DNA of 64,000 nt from Pontibacter ummariensis (GTDB taxonomy: Bacteria > Bacteroidota > Bacteroidia > Cytophagales > Hymenobacteraceae). Shown here in pieces: positions 54,995 through 62,712 of this stretch (positions are counted from its first letter, which is position 1; every line of letters starts with the position of its first letter). Where the stretch lies: positions 62,001 through 126,000 of the forward strand of contig NZ_FZOQ01000007.1 of the NCBI RefSeq assembly GCF_900188175.1. Reading direction: 5' to 3'. Both the position numbers and the translations under genes were made by a program. The notes under the pieces were generated by a model. It saw only the letters and a list, made by a program, of their open reading frames with translations, had not been told where the DNA came from and made no database searches.

Positions 54995-55531
54995 TCAGAT
55001 CTCTATGCTGCGGAGCACCTTTTTTTCTTCGGCGGTTGTGTTCTCTCCCATCAGCATGAAATCCTTTATCCTGCGGGCCATCGCCGTCGATACTCCCGAG
55101 TCCGGATGCTCCTTCAGTCTTCTAATGATAACCCGCTTATCCTCTTCCACGTGCTTGCTCAAGTTCAGGTAGCGCGGCACGAACTGCTCAACGGTAAACC
55201 GTAGAAAACGGATCTCCGGGTGCTCCTTGTCCAGGGCCACAGCATCCTGAAAAATAGCCTCGGCTGTACGGAGCTGCTTCAGCTTACTGTAAGGGTTCCA
55301 GACATATTTTGCCATTACGGCCTCAGAGGCCGCCTTATAAGCCAGCACCACCGGATCGGGGTGCTTCTCCTTATAAGCGCTCATCTTTTTATGGAAGAGC
55401 TTGGCTGCTTCCTCGTCCTTGCTGGCCTCCAGGTACTCGTTACGCAACTCGGCTACTTTAAAAACGGCACTGTCTGCCTGGGTAACCTGCAGTACAAAAA
55501 GAAAAAGGAAAAGAAGTGAAAGTTTAATCAT
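54995..55531 (-). CDS. Secreted protein of unknown function in the carotenoid operon
   Basis: 178 residues with an N-terminal signal peptide (LSLLFLFLFVLQVTQADS). The mature part is helical and charged (LRTAEAIFQDAVALDKEHPE, KVLRSIEI), with a TPR-like look (AYKAASEAVMAKYVWNPYSKL). No cysteines or catalytic motif. It abuts crtB (start at 55531, crtB stop at 55532) and is 18 bp before crtY, so it is surely co-expressed with pigment genes. Function not known. Confidence 0.8.
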   Translation of the reverse strand: MIKLSLLFLFLFVLQVTQADSAVFKVAELRNEYLEASKDEEAAKLFHKKMSAYKEKHPDPVVLAYKAASEAVMAKYVWNPYSKLKQLRTAEAIFQDAVALDKEHPEIRFLRFTVEQFVPRYLNLSKHVEEDKRVIIRRLKEHPDSGVSTAMARRIKDFMLMGENTTAEEKKVLRSIEI

Positions 55532-56365
55532 TTATATCGCGTTAAGCCTGAATTTTAAGTAGGAACTCAATAAGAGTGCCAACTTTGTATTATCAGGTAC
55601 TCTTACGCGCTCCTGCAGGATATGGGTTGCCGGCAAGTCCTGTATCTTCCGGAAAAGCTTCAGATAGTAGACGTAGGCCAAGTATACTCCCATCCGCGCA
55701 GAACGGGGCAAAGCCATGATACCCAGGTAAGCCTCCCGGAAGTCCTTCAGGATATCCGCCTCTATCTCTGCCTTGCTGCTGTTGTTAAAGGTCTTGAACT
55801 CGACCTTCGGGAAATACACCCGGCCGCGGTCCTTGTAGTCACTCTTCATGTCGCGCAGGAAGTTCACCTTCTGGAAGGCAGCCCCCAGGCTGGCGGCTGG
55901 CTTCTTCAGGCGTTCGTACATGTCGCGGTCCCCCTCACAGAAAACCCGCAGGCACATGAGCCCCACCACTTCCGCCGATCCATAGATGTACTCTTGGTAA
56001 AGCGTCTTGTCATACACCTGGTCATCGAGGTCCATCTCCATGCTCTTCAGGAAAGCCTCTATCAAATCCTCTTCGATCTGATACTGCTTTACAACGCACT
56101 GGAAGGCATGCAGCACCGGGTTCAGGCTGATCCCGGTCTCGATCGCCTCGAAGGTCTGTTTTCTGAAGTCGGACAGCAGTTTGCGCTTGTCAAAGTCATG
56201 GAAGGTGTCTACAATCTCATCGGCACAGCGCACAAAGCCGTAAATGGCATAAATGGGAGCATGAAACTTTTTATCCAGGGTCTTGATACCCAAAGTAAAG
56301 GAAGTGCTGTAGGCCTCCGTAATAACCTTACTACACTTTAAACAAGTCTCTTTAAATAGCTCCAT
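55532..56365 (-). CDS. crtB: Phytoene synthase
   Basis: 277 residues. Condenses two geranylgeranyl diphosphates to phytoene. The two aspartate-rich sites are YGFVRCADEIVDTFHD and AFQKVNFLRDMKSDYKDRGR; YIYGSAEVVGLMCLRVF is also typical. It follows crtI by 19 bp. Confidence 0.95.
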   Translation of the reverse strand: MELFKETCLKCSKVITEAYSTSFTLGIKTLDKKFHAPIYAIYGFVRCADEIVDTFHDFDKRKLLSDFRKQTFEAIETGISLNPVLHAFQCVVKQYQIEEDLIEAFLKSMEMDLDDQVYDKTLYQEYIYGSAEVVGLMCLRVFCEGDRDMYERLKKPAASLGAAFQKVNFLRDMKSDYKDRGRVYFPKVEFKTFNNSSKAEIEADILKDFREAYLGIMALPRSARMGVYLAYVYYLKLFRKIQDLPATHILQERVRVPDNTKLALLLSSYLKFRLNAI

Positions 56366-56384
56366 GTGCGTGAATCGTTAATAA

Positions 56385-57878
56385 CTAAACTTTCAGGGCC
56401 ACCGGCGTTTCAAACTCCTTCATCACTTCCTTCGCTACCACCTGCCCCGAAATAAGGGAGGGTGGCACACCTGGCCCCGGAACAGTCAACTGTCCGGTAT
56501 AAAACAGGTTTTTCACCTTCTTACTCTTCAGTCCTGGCTTCAGCAGGGCCGTCTGCATCAGGGTGTTGGCCAGGCCGTACGCGTTGCCTTTAAAGGCGTT
56601 ATAGTCACTGATAAAGTCTTTATGGGCATAGCTGCGCTTAAACACCACGCGAGAACGAACATCCTGCTTTGTCAGCTTTTCCAACCTGTCCATCACCAGG
56701 TGATAATACTTTTCCCGCAGCTCCTCGGTATCGGTCAGGCCAGGGGCAACCGGAATGAGCACAAACAGGTTTTCGCAGTCCGCAGGGGCTACCGAAGGGT
56801 CTGTTACGGATGGGGCTGACACGTAAAACAAAGGCCTGGAGGGCCACTTGGGGTCGGTGTAGATCTCCTGGGCATGCGGGCCGAAGTCCTCGTCGAAGAA
56901 CAGGTTGTGGTGCTGCAGGTTCTGGAGCCTTTTATTCACTCCAAGGTAAAAAAGCAGTGAGGAAGGCGCCATGACCCGGTCTTCCCAATATCCATCAGAG
57001 TAACTCTGGTAGGCCCTGGGCAACAGCTGCTTTTCCACGTGATGGTAATCAGCGCCTGCCACCACCACATCAGCTTTAAACTTATCTGTAGCCGTTACAA
57101 CTCGCGCTACCTGCCCTTCTTCTACCTCCAGCCGCTGCACATCCTGGTTATACAGGAGGCGTACTCCCTTCTCCTCCGCCAGGCTTACCATCGCCTCCAC
57201 AATCCGGTGCATCCCCCCCATGGGGTACCAGGTGCCCAGGCTGATGTCCGCATAATTCATCAGACTATACAGAGCAGGAGTGTTCTCTGGCAGCGCCCCC
57301 AGGAACAGAATGGGGAACTCCATCAGCTTAATGATCTTTTCGTGGCTAAAGTAGCGGCGGATGTGTTTATGGAAAGACTGGAACACATCCATCCGGAGCA
57401 TGTCCAGCAAGAGGCGCGGGCTCATAAACTCTGTAAGGGAGCGGCCCGGCTTGTACACCAACTGTTTAATACCGACCTCATACTTATAGGCCGCCTGCTC
57501 CAGGAACTTGTCCAGTTGCCCAGCACTGCCTTTCTCCAGCCCCTCGAACAACTCCCGGAACGCATCCAGCGAGGCTGGCACTTGCATAAAGTCGTCCTGG
57601 CCAAACACGACCGTGTAGGAAGGATCCAGCCGTTTAAGGTTGTAGTAGTCGGATGTAGTTTTAGCGAATTTGTTAAAGTAAGACTCAAAAACATCAGGCA
57701 TCCAGTACCAGCTTGGGCCCATGTCAAAGGTAAAGCCCTCGGCCGAAAAGCTTCTGGCACGTCCGCCGGGTGTGCTGTTCTTCTCCAGCAGCGTAACCTC
57801 GTAGCCCTCGTGGGCCAGGCAGGTTGCCGCTGACAAGCCAGCAAAACCGGAGCCGATAACGATTACTTTCTGAGCCAT
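56385..57878 (-). CDS. crtI: Phytoene desaturase, CrtI type
   Basis: 497 residues. FAD-binding VIGSGFAGLSAATCLAHEG at the N-terminus, GGRARSFSAEGFTFDMGPSW, and the C-terminal LFYTGQLTVPGPGVPPSLIS carotenoid signature. Converts phytoene to lycopene in four steps. It starts 24 bp after the ECF sigma gene stop. Confidence 0.96.
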   Translation of the reverse strand: MAQKVIVIGSGFAGLSAATCLAHEGYEVTLLEKNSTPGGRARSFSAEGFTFDMGPSWYWMPDVFESYFNKFAKTTSDYYNLKRLDPSYTVVFGQDDFMQVPASLDAFRELFEGLEKGSAGQLDKFLEQAAYKYEVGIKQLVYKPGRSLTEFMSPRLLLDMLRMDVFQSFHKHIRRYFSHEKIIKLMEFPILFLGALPENTPALYSLMNYADISLGTWYPMGGMHRIVEAMVSLAEEKGVRLLYNQDVQRLEVEEGQVARVVTATDKFKADVVVAGADYHHVEKQLLPRAYQSYSDGYWEDRVMAPSSLLFYLGVNKRLQNLQHHNLFFDEDFGPHAQEIYTDPKWPSRPLFYVSAPSVTDPSVAPADCENLFVLIPVAPGLTDTEELREKYYHLVMDRLEKLTKQDVRSRVVFKRSYAHKDFISDYNAFKGNAYGLANTLMQTALLKPGLKSKKVKNLFYTGQLTVPGPGVPPSLISGQVVAKEVMKEFETPVALKV

Positions 57879-57902
57879 GGGCGGGCGCTTTTGGTGCTTT
57901 AC

Positions 57903-58418
57903 TTATGCATCCTGCCTGTACACCTTTAACGCCTGCTTCAGTTCTTTGCGGGCTATGTGGATACGGTTCTTCACCGTGCCGATTGGTATCTGCAGCTTAT
58001 CGGCGATCTCCAGGTATTTGTATCCTACATAGTACATCATGAATGGGGTGCGGTGCTCTTCACTAAGATTGGCAATTGCTTTATTAATGTCGTTCATAAC
58101 GAAGGTTGCAGTCCCTTTGTTCTGCGTGATGTAGTTTTCGTCCGTGTTCAGGTACTGCAGGTAGTCCGCACTGTCCACGTTGCTGCTACGCTTGATCACC
58201 TTATTGTAGTTATTGATAAAGGTGTTGCGCATAATCGTGTAAAGCCAGGCCTTCAGGTTGGTGCCGGACTTAAACTTCTCCCTGTTTGTCAGGGCTTTCA
58301 GCATGGTTTCCTGCACCAGGTCCTTGGCGTCATCCACGTCCCGAGTCAGGTTCATGGCTACGGGGCGCAAGGTCTGTGCTATATTCTGTACGAGGTTATT
58401 AAATTCTAGAGCAGTCAT
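57903..58418 (-). CDS. ECF RNA polymerase sigma factor at the head of the crt operon
   Basis: 171 residues with sigma region 2 (RDVDDAKDLVQETMLKAL, LKAWLYTIMRNTFIN) and region 4 (TPFMMYYVGYKYLEIADKL, IPIGTVKNRIHIARKEL). No anti-sigma gene is adjacent. Family knowledge: ECF factors drive light-induced carotenogenesis in Myxococcus (CarQ) and Streptomyces (LitS). Being first in the crt unit and preceded by long palindromes suggests it is itself the regulated step. Confidence 0.9.
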   Translation of the reverse strand: MTALEFNNLVQNIAQTLRPVAMNLTRDVDDAKDLVQETMLKALTNREKFKSGTNLKAWLYTIMRNTFINNYNKVIKRSSNVDSADYLQYLNTDENYITQNKGTATFVMNDINKAIANLSEEHRTPFMMYYVGYKYLEIADKLQIPIGTVKNRIHIARKELKQALKVYRQDA

Positions 58419-58452
58419 TTTGTTTATAGTTTATCATAAAACCATAAACAAA
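58419..58452. promoter_or_regulatory. 34-bp palindrome in front of the ECF sigma gene (candidate operator 1)
   Basis: Arms TTTGTTTAT (58419-58427) and ATAAACAAA (58444-58452) are perfect; GTTT/AAAC inside also pair, so 13 of 17 symmetric positions match. It runs from the start codon to the -7-like TATATTTG (58456-58449, minus strand), so a bound protein would block transcription. Confidence 0.6.
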
Positions 58453-58481
58453 TATACGAGACAAGGGGAAATTAAACCAGT

Positions 58482-58516
58482 TTTGTTTACACAAGTTTCA
58501 TAAAATGTTAAACAAA
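58482..58516. promoter_or_regulatory. Second palindrome upstream of the ECF sigma gene (candidate operator 2)
   Basis: The same 8-bp arms, TTTGTTTA (58482-58489) and TAAACAAA (58509-58516), 27 bp apart start to start against 26 bp in operator 1. The two sites are about 64 bp apart centre to centre. Confidence 0.55.
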
Positions 58517-58582
58517 TTAGACAGACGCCCTGTCTCCCCCTGTGTACGGACCAAATTGGCTGGTTAACGGTACACATAAAAA

Positions 58583-58622
58583 AGCTCCTGCCACTGTTCT
58601 TTAAACGACAGCGACAGGAGCT
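58583..58622 (-). terminator. Terminator of crtZ-carH
   Basis: AGCTCCTG (58583-58590) and CAGGAGCT (58615-58622), extended inward by CTGT/ACAG, with a T run on the minus strand. It lies just past the carH stop at 58646. Confidence 0.75.
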
Positions 58623-58645
58623 CAGACCATTTAACCCTGCTTTAT

Positions 58646-59521
58646 TTACTTAAACAAGGCGTGAAACTCCCGCAGGCAACTCACACGCTTCACGTTGGGA
58701 GGGAATTCCAGAAACTCGTGCTGCGCCTGGTAACCATACACATAGATAGTACACTGCGGAAAGCGCTGGGCAAGCTTATTCAGATAAGCCTGCACCCGCT
58801 CCCGCTCCGGTTCCACGGTTAACACCGTGCACAGGCACTCCGCCTTAAACTGCTCGTAGGTTAACTCCAGGTCCTTGAACGGCAGGTTCTGCCCCAGGTA
58901 CATCACATACTGGTTGCAGGTGCGCAGGATGTAGTTCATATACAGCAGAGCCAGTTCATGCAGCTCCCCTTCCGGTAAGAACAGGATAAAAGTCGGCTTC
59001 CCCTCCTGCTTGCGCACTACCTGCCCATCAATCGCCACAATCAGTTTCTGCCGTATCAGGTTGCTTACAAAATGCTCGTGTGCCGGGCTGATGTTGCCCG
59101 TTTGCCACAAGATGCCGATTTTGTTCAGGAAAGGGTAAATCACCTCGTGCATCACCTCCTGAAACCCCATCTGCAAGGCAGCCGTCGAGAGGGCCTTGTC
59201 AAATTTCACCTCATCCATGTCCACCATAGCCGTTACAAGGGCATTTACATGGTGTGAGCACTGGCATGGCGAATCGCACAGCTGCGTGACCGTCTGCAGG
59301 ATCTGCTCCGGCTTCATCTGCGCGATCTTTGAGATCTTGTAACCCCGTTCGTTTAAAAGCGAGATATTGAGCAGGGCCTTCAGGTCCGCATCGTCATAAA
59401 AGCGGATGTTGGTGTCGGTGCGCTTCGGGCAAAGGATGTTATAGCGTTGCTCCCACACACGGATGGTGTGAGCCTTGATACCTGACAGATGTTCAAGTTC
59501 TTTAATAGTGTACTGAGCCAC
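58646..59521 (-). CDS. carH: CarH/LitR-like B12-dependent light-responsive MerR regulator
   Basis: 291 residues. N-terminal MerR winged helix (YTIKELEHLSGIKAHTIRVW, residues 4-70), then a helical and a Rossmann cobalamin-binding domain. Trp139 and Glu149-His150 give the Wx9EH signature that covers the upper face of adenosylcobalamin in CarH. Glu186-x-His188 in PEGELHELALL supplies the lower axial histidine; the glycine of the usual DxHxxG is Ala191. CarH proteins repress carotenoid genes in the dark and leave DNA when light breaks the Co-C bond. Start overlaps crtZ by 20 bp. Confidence 0.88.
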   Translation of the reverse strand: MAQYTIKELEHLSGIKAHTIRVWEQRYNILCPKRTDTNIRFYDDADLKALLNISLLNERGYKISKIAQMKPEQILQTVTQLCDSPCQCSHHVNALVTAMVDMDEVKFDKALSTAALQMGFQEVMHEVIYPFLNKIGILWQTGNISPAHEHFVSNLIRQKLIVAIDGQVVRKQEGKPTFILFLPEGELHELALLYMNYILRTCNQYVMYLGQNLPFKDLELTYEQFKAECLCTVLTVEPERERVQAYLNKLAQRFPQCTIYVYGYQAQHEFLEFPPNVKRVSCLREFHALFK

Positions 59522-59993
59522 GTCTCTCCTGTTCCTGTTTCTTTACAATTTTATATGCTGCCCTGAAATACCGCGGGGCCACCCACAGCATTCCAAAAGA
59601 CTCCGAACCATGCTTGCCCTCCACCTTATGATGTACTTTGTGCGCCATGTTTAAGGCTTTTAGATAAACACTGGACGTTTTGCCAAAGACCTTAAGCCGC
59701 CGGTGTATAAACACATCATGTATCAGAAAGTACGCCACCCCATAAAGCGTAATGCCTGCGCCAATCCAGAACCTGTAATCAATCGGGTCGCTGCCAAAGA
59801 TAAAGAACAGCATAGCCAAGGTGCCATAATAGGCAAAGAACAGGTCATTTAGCTCAAAGGCGTGGTTGTGGCGCACATGGTGCGACTTATGCAGAAACCA
59901 TAAAAACCCGTGTAGCACGTACCTGTGCATGACCCAGGCCACGCCCTCCATTGCTACAAAAGTCAAAAGCATGATTCCGATGCCTGTCAGCAT
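59502..59993 (-). CDS. crtZ: Beta-carotene 3-hydroxylase, CrtZ type
   Basis: 163 residues with about four membrane helices and the di-iron histidine motifs HRYVLHG, HKSHHVRHNH, HDVFIHRR and HKVHHKVEG. Adds 3-hydroxyl groups to beta-carotene rings, giving zeaxanthin; with CrtW, astaxanthin-type products are possible. Transcribed with carH, its likely regulator. Confidence 0.93.
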   Translation of the reverse strand: MLTGIGIMLLTFVAMEGVAWVMHRYVLHGFLWFLHKSHHVRHNHAFELNDLFFAYYGTLAMLFFIFGSDPIDYRFWIGAGITLYGVAYFLIHDVFIHRRLKVFGKTSSVYLKALNMAHKVHHKVEGKHGSESFGMLWVAPRYFRAAYKIVKKQEQERRGSVHY

Positions 59994-60006
59994 ACCAAAA
60001 GAACAA

Positions 60007-60040
60007 CAAGTTTAACAAATAGTTTTAGATCTTAAACAAA
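60007..60040. promoter_or_regulatory. Related half-matching palindrome upstream of crtZ (candidate operator 3)
   Basis: TAAACAAA at 60033-60040 with CAAGTTTA (five of eight bases of TTTGTTTA) 26 bp before it, the same spacing as operator 1. It fills most of the 48-bp gap between the enoyl-CoA hydratase and crtZ. An inner GTTTTAGATCTTAAAC (60022-60037) is a further near-palindrome. Confidence 0.4.
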
Positions 60041-60041
60041 A

Positions 60042-60851
60042 CTACCAGGTAATTGGCTCTTTATTTAGAAAAGAAACGATACCCCGCTGGCAGTCCTCGC
60101 TGCTTCGGGCCACGGCATTCATCTCAGCAGCATATTGCAGGCCATCCTCCAGCCCCATGCCCTGTACACGCGCAATCATTTCTTTCGTCGCCTCCATTGA
60201 TTGGCGTGAGTTCTCGGTGCATAGCTTTTGGGCAAAGGAATATACCCGTTCTTCCAGGTCCTTGTCCGGCACCATGTAGTTGATCAACCCATAGCGCTCT
60301 GCCTCCGCTGCTGGTATCAGGTCCCCGGTTAGCAGTAGCTGCCTTCCCCGAGCCTCCCCGAGCTTGCGGAGCAGGAACACGGTTACAATGGCTGGAATGA
60401 AACCTACTTTTACCTCCGGATAGCCGAACATGGCCCCCGGCACGGCAAAGCTGAAATCACAGACGGCCGCCAAGCCACAGCCGCCAGCTACCGCAGGTCC
60501 CTGCACCTGTGCGATCACCACCTTTTTCAGGGTATAGATCATCCGGAAAAGCTCCATCAGGTGCGTAGAGTCCAGGAGGTTCTCCTGGTAACTGTTCTCC
60601 TGCAGGCGCTGCATGTACGCCAGGTCAACGCCAGCGCAGAACACAGGCCCCTCAGAGCGCAGCACAACTACTTTGCAGCTGTCATCCTCCTCTGCCAGGG
60701 CAAAGGTTCTTTTCAACTCCGTCACCATTTTCAGGTTCAGAGCATTGCGTTTCTCAGGCCTGCTTAGGGTAATATACCCCACCCGCTCCTTCACTTCGTA
60801 GCGAACAAACTCCATGGTTTGCTTCTCGGCAGTATTCATCGTATCGATCAT
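60042..60851 (-). CDS. Enoyl-CoA hydratase/isomerase family protein
   Basis: 269 residues from ATG 60851; ATGs at 60839 and 60815 are alternatives. Crotonase fold with RPEKRNALN at the N-terminus, an oxyanion-hole segment VQGPAVAGGCGLAAVCDF, and VKVGFIPAIV. The first catalytic Glu (usually before the glycine pair) is Ala-Gly-Gly-Cys here, while Glu in YPEVKVGFIPA is present. Best fit is the methylglutaconyl-CoA hydratase-like subgroup (leucine or isoprenoid breakdown). Divergent from a TetR regulator. Confidence 0.85.
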   Translation of the reverse strand: MIDTMNTAEKQTMEFVRYEVKERVGYITLSRPEKRNALNLKMVTELKRTFALAEEDDSCKVVVLRSEGPVFCAGVDLAYMQRLQENSYQENLLDSTHLMELFRMIYTLKKVVIAQVQGPAVAGGCGLAAVCDFSFAVPGAMFGYPEVKVGFIPAIVTVFLLRKLGEARGRQLLLTGDLIPAAEAERYGLINYMVPDKDLEERVYSFAQKLCTENSRQSMEATKEMIARVQGMGLEDGLQYAAEMNAVARSSEDCQRGIVSFLNKEPITW

Positions 60852-61045
60852 GGCTTTCTTCTGTTAAGGTTGGAAGGTTTGCAGCAGCACAAGACACAGG
60901 CAGTCAACGGTTAAGAGGCACCTGGCTCGCCCCTGCGCATAAGACAGCACAAAAAGTAAACCATCTTTTAATTAAGCCGCAAACCACTCCTTCTATAATA
61001 AGTATGTATTTACCCCTTTTAAGGATACACTTACCCAAAAATAAA

Positions 61046-61077
61046 TTTGCTAACGGATGTTAGGAAACGTAAGTTTG
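61046..61077 (+). promoter_or_regulatory. Promoter and probable operator of the TetR gene
   Basis: TTTG (61046-61049), 20 bp, TAAGTTTG (61070-61077) is an exact Bacteroidota promoter. Within the spacer, CTAAC (61050-61054) and GTTAG (61059-61063) form an inverted repeat, a good place for autorepression. Confidence 0.6.
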
Positions 61078-61088
61078 TTTAGAAGACA

Positions 61089-61664
61089 ATGCAAAAATTG
61101 ACCAGAAAAGAGCAAATAGAAAGAACCGCCACAGCCCTCTTTAAGTCCAAGGGTTTTGCAGCAACGTCTATGCGGGACCTGGCAACTGCACTGGGCATTG
61201 AGGCTGCCAGCATTTACTCGCACATCAAATCGAAGGAAGAGATCTTGCAGCGGGTGTGCTTCCGGATGGCGGATGAGTTTTTTGAGGCGATAGATGTAGC
61301 GGAGGACAAGCGCAAAACGGCATCCAACAGACTGAGAGCTGCTGTTGCCGCGCATGTGCAGGTGCTCACTAACAACACGGAAGCGTCTGCTGTGTTCCTG
61401 CACGAGTGGCGTCATTTAAGCGAGCCCCTGCACGGGGAGTTCCTTGCCTTACGCGACAAGTATGAGGCCCGCTTCAGGGGAATTATCAGGTCTGGCATAC
61501 AGAATGGGGAGTTTTCTGTGCCGGACGAGAAATTCGCGGCCCTAACCGTTCTTTCTGCCCTGAATTGGATACACACCTGGTACAAGCCGGAGGGCAAGAT
61601 GACACCGCTGGAAATAGCAAACAGCCTGTCGGAAATGCTGCTGAACGGGCTTACAAGTAAGTAA
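61089..61664 (+). CDS. TetR/AcrR-family transcriptional regulator
   Basis: 191 residues. N-terminal helix-turn-helix RKEQIERTATALFKSKGFAA / TSMRDLATALGIEAASIYSH, and a C-terminal domain of TetR_C type (FLHEWRHLSEPLHGEFLAL, LNWIHTWYKPEGKMTPLE). This C-domain resembles regulators of fatty acid degradation such as FadR/KstR2, and the gene is divergent from an enoyl-CoA hydratase, which fits. The ligand is presumably an acyl-CoA (inference). Confidence 0.85.
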   Translation: MQKLTRKEQIERTATALFKSKGFAATSMRDLATALGIEAASIYSHIKSKEEILQRVCFRMADEFFEAIDVAEDKRKTASNRLRAAVAAHVQVLTNNTEASAVFLHEWRHLSEPLHGEFLALRDKYEARFRGIIRSGIQNGEFSVPDEKFAALTVLSALNWIHTWYKPEGKMTPLEIANSLSEMLLNGLTSK

Positions 61665-61748
61665 CGCACCCGCCAGGCAAGTGCTTATGTAGCTTCCCTA
61701 AGCCCTTCTTCTTGTCCTTTAAGGCACTGTAAACAAACTCCACTCCTG

Positions 61749-62576
61749 CTACTTCTGTGACTCCTCCCCCAGGTATCTCCCGCATCCTGTGTATGCGACT
61801 CCTCCCGCAGTAACACGGACGGTATAAGGAGACACTTTACCGGACATGGTGTCTGTACAGGGCGTTTCCACCAATTCCACGACTAGTTCTTTTCCCTCCG
61901 CCTGGGTGCGGTAAGTGGTGCTGTTGCCGCTTTTAACAGGGTCCGGCACTGGGGCTTCAATGGCAGTGGACTCGGATGGTAAGGTCTTAAAATAAATGTT
62001 GTCTTCTAAGTCAATAGCCAGAGACCAACCCGGTTCATTGCCGGTGGCGGCAAAGTCTACGCCTGTTCTTCTTTGCTCATTCAGCAGATCCGCATTGCCC
62101 CCTACGATGTCTGTCTCTCTTCTCAAACGGTAAGTATTTGCCAACGGTGCCTCGACAGGGGTACCGCTTGGGTCCAGCATCCTGAGCTCACCGGCGGTAG
62201 ACAGGTCGAACCTTGCTCGTTCAGCATCCGGATAATCTAACTCCAGCACGCCATCTGCTACACGCCAGCTGCCCGTGCGGGTCAAAGGCTCTTCTTCCCG
62301 CGCCTGGTACACCCTGGTTTCCTCAAAGGTATTGTCTTCGTTCAGCGTCAGGTCATACACAATGCCCGGGCAATCGACACAAGGGATAATGCCGTGCCAG
62401 ACGCCTACTACAGGGAAAGGGTAAGCTTCTCCTCCAACAGTTACGTCCACTGGTCGTACGTCTGCAGCGTCTATCTCACTAGTTCCTAAAGGAACAGTAG
62501 AATTGGTATTGGTAGTACAGGCTGTAGCGGTATATAGCAGCACCCACACAGCTATCAATAATTTTCTTCTTTTCAT
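61749..62576 (-). CDS. NlpE-like lipoprotein with C-terminal COG3650-like domain
   Basis: 275 residues from ATG 62576, which gives a lipoprotein signal (TATACTT, Cys20); the frame is open back to 62741 but that part crosses a terminator. The first domain has the NlpE signature WHGIIPCVDCPGIVYDLTL with a Cys-x2-Cys. The second (FAATGNEPGWSLAIDLED ... AYTGCGRYLG) matches the COG3650 type. NlpE senses envelope and copper stress in Enterobacteria; here the partner is unknown. Confidence 0.75.
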   Translation of the reverse strand: MKRRKLLIAVWVLLYTATACTTNTNSTVPLGTSEIDAADVRPVDVTVGGEAYPFPVVGVWHGIIPCVDCPGIVYDLTLNEDNTFEETRVYQAREEEPLTRTGSWRVADGVLELDYPDAERARFDLSTAGELRMLDPSGTPVEAPLANTYRLRRETDIVGGNADLLNEQRRTGVDFAATGNEPGWSLAIDLEDNIYFKTLPSESTAIEAPVPDPVKSGNSTTYRTQAEGKELVVELVETPCTDTMSGKVSPYTVRVTAGGVAYTGCGRYLGEESQK

Positions 62577-62652
62577 ACTGCTTTGTACGGCCTTCGCCAT
62601 CAGGCTGTTCTTAAACGAGCATTTGCGCTGCTCGATGCAAAGCCAAGGAAAA

Positions 62653-62685
62653 CCGAAAGCCGCGCAGTATATGCGCGGCTTTCGG
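62653..62685 (-). terminator. Terminator of the M3 peptidase gene
   Basis: Perfect 13-bp stem (62653-62665 with 62673-62685), loop AGTATAT. On the minus strand TTTT follows after two bases. Confidence 0.75.
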
Positions 62686-62712
62686 GATAGCTCAATCTTT
62701 GGAGGAATGGTA

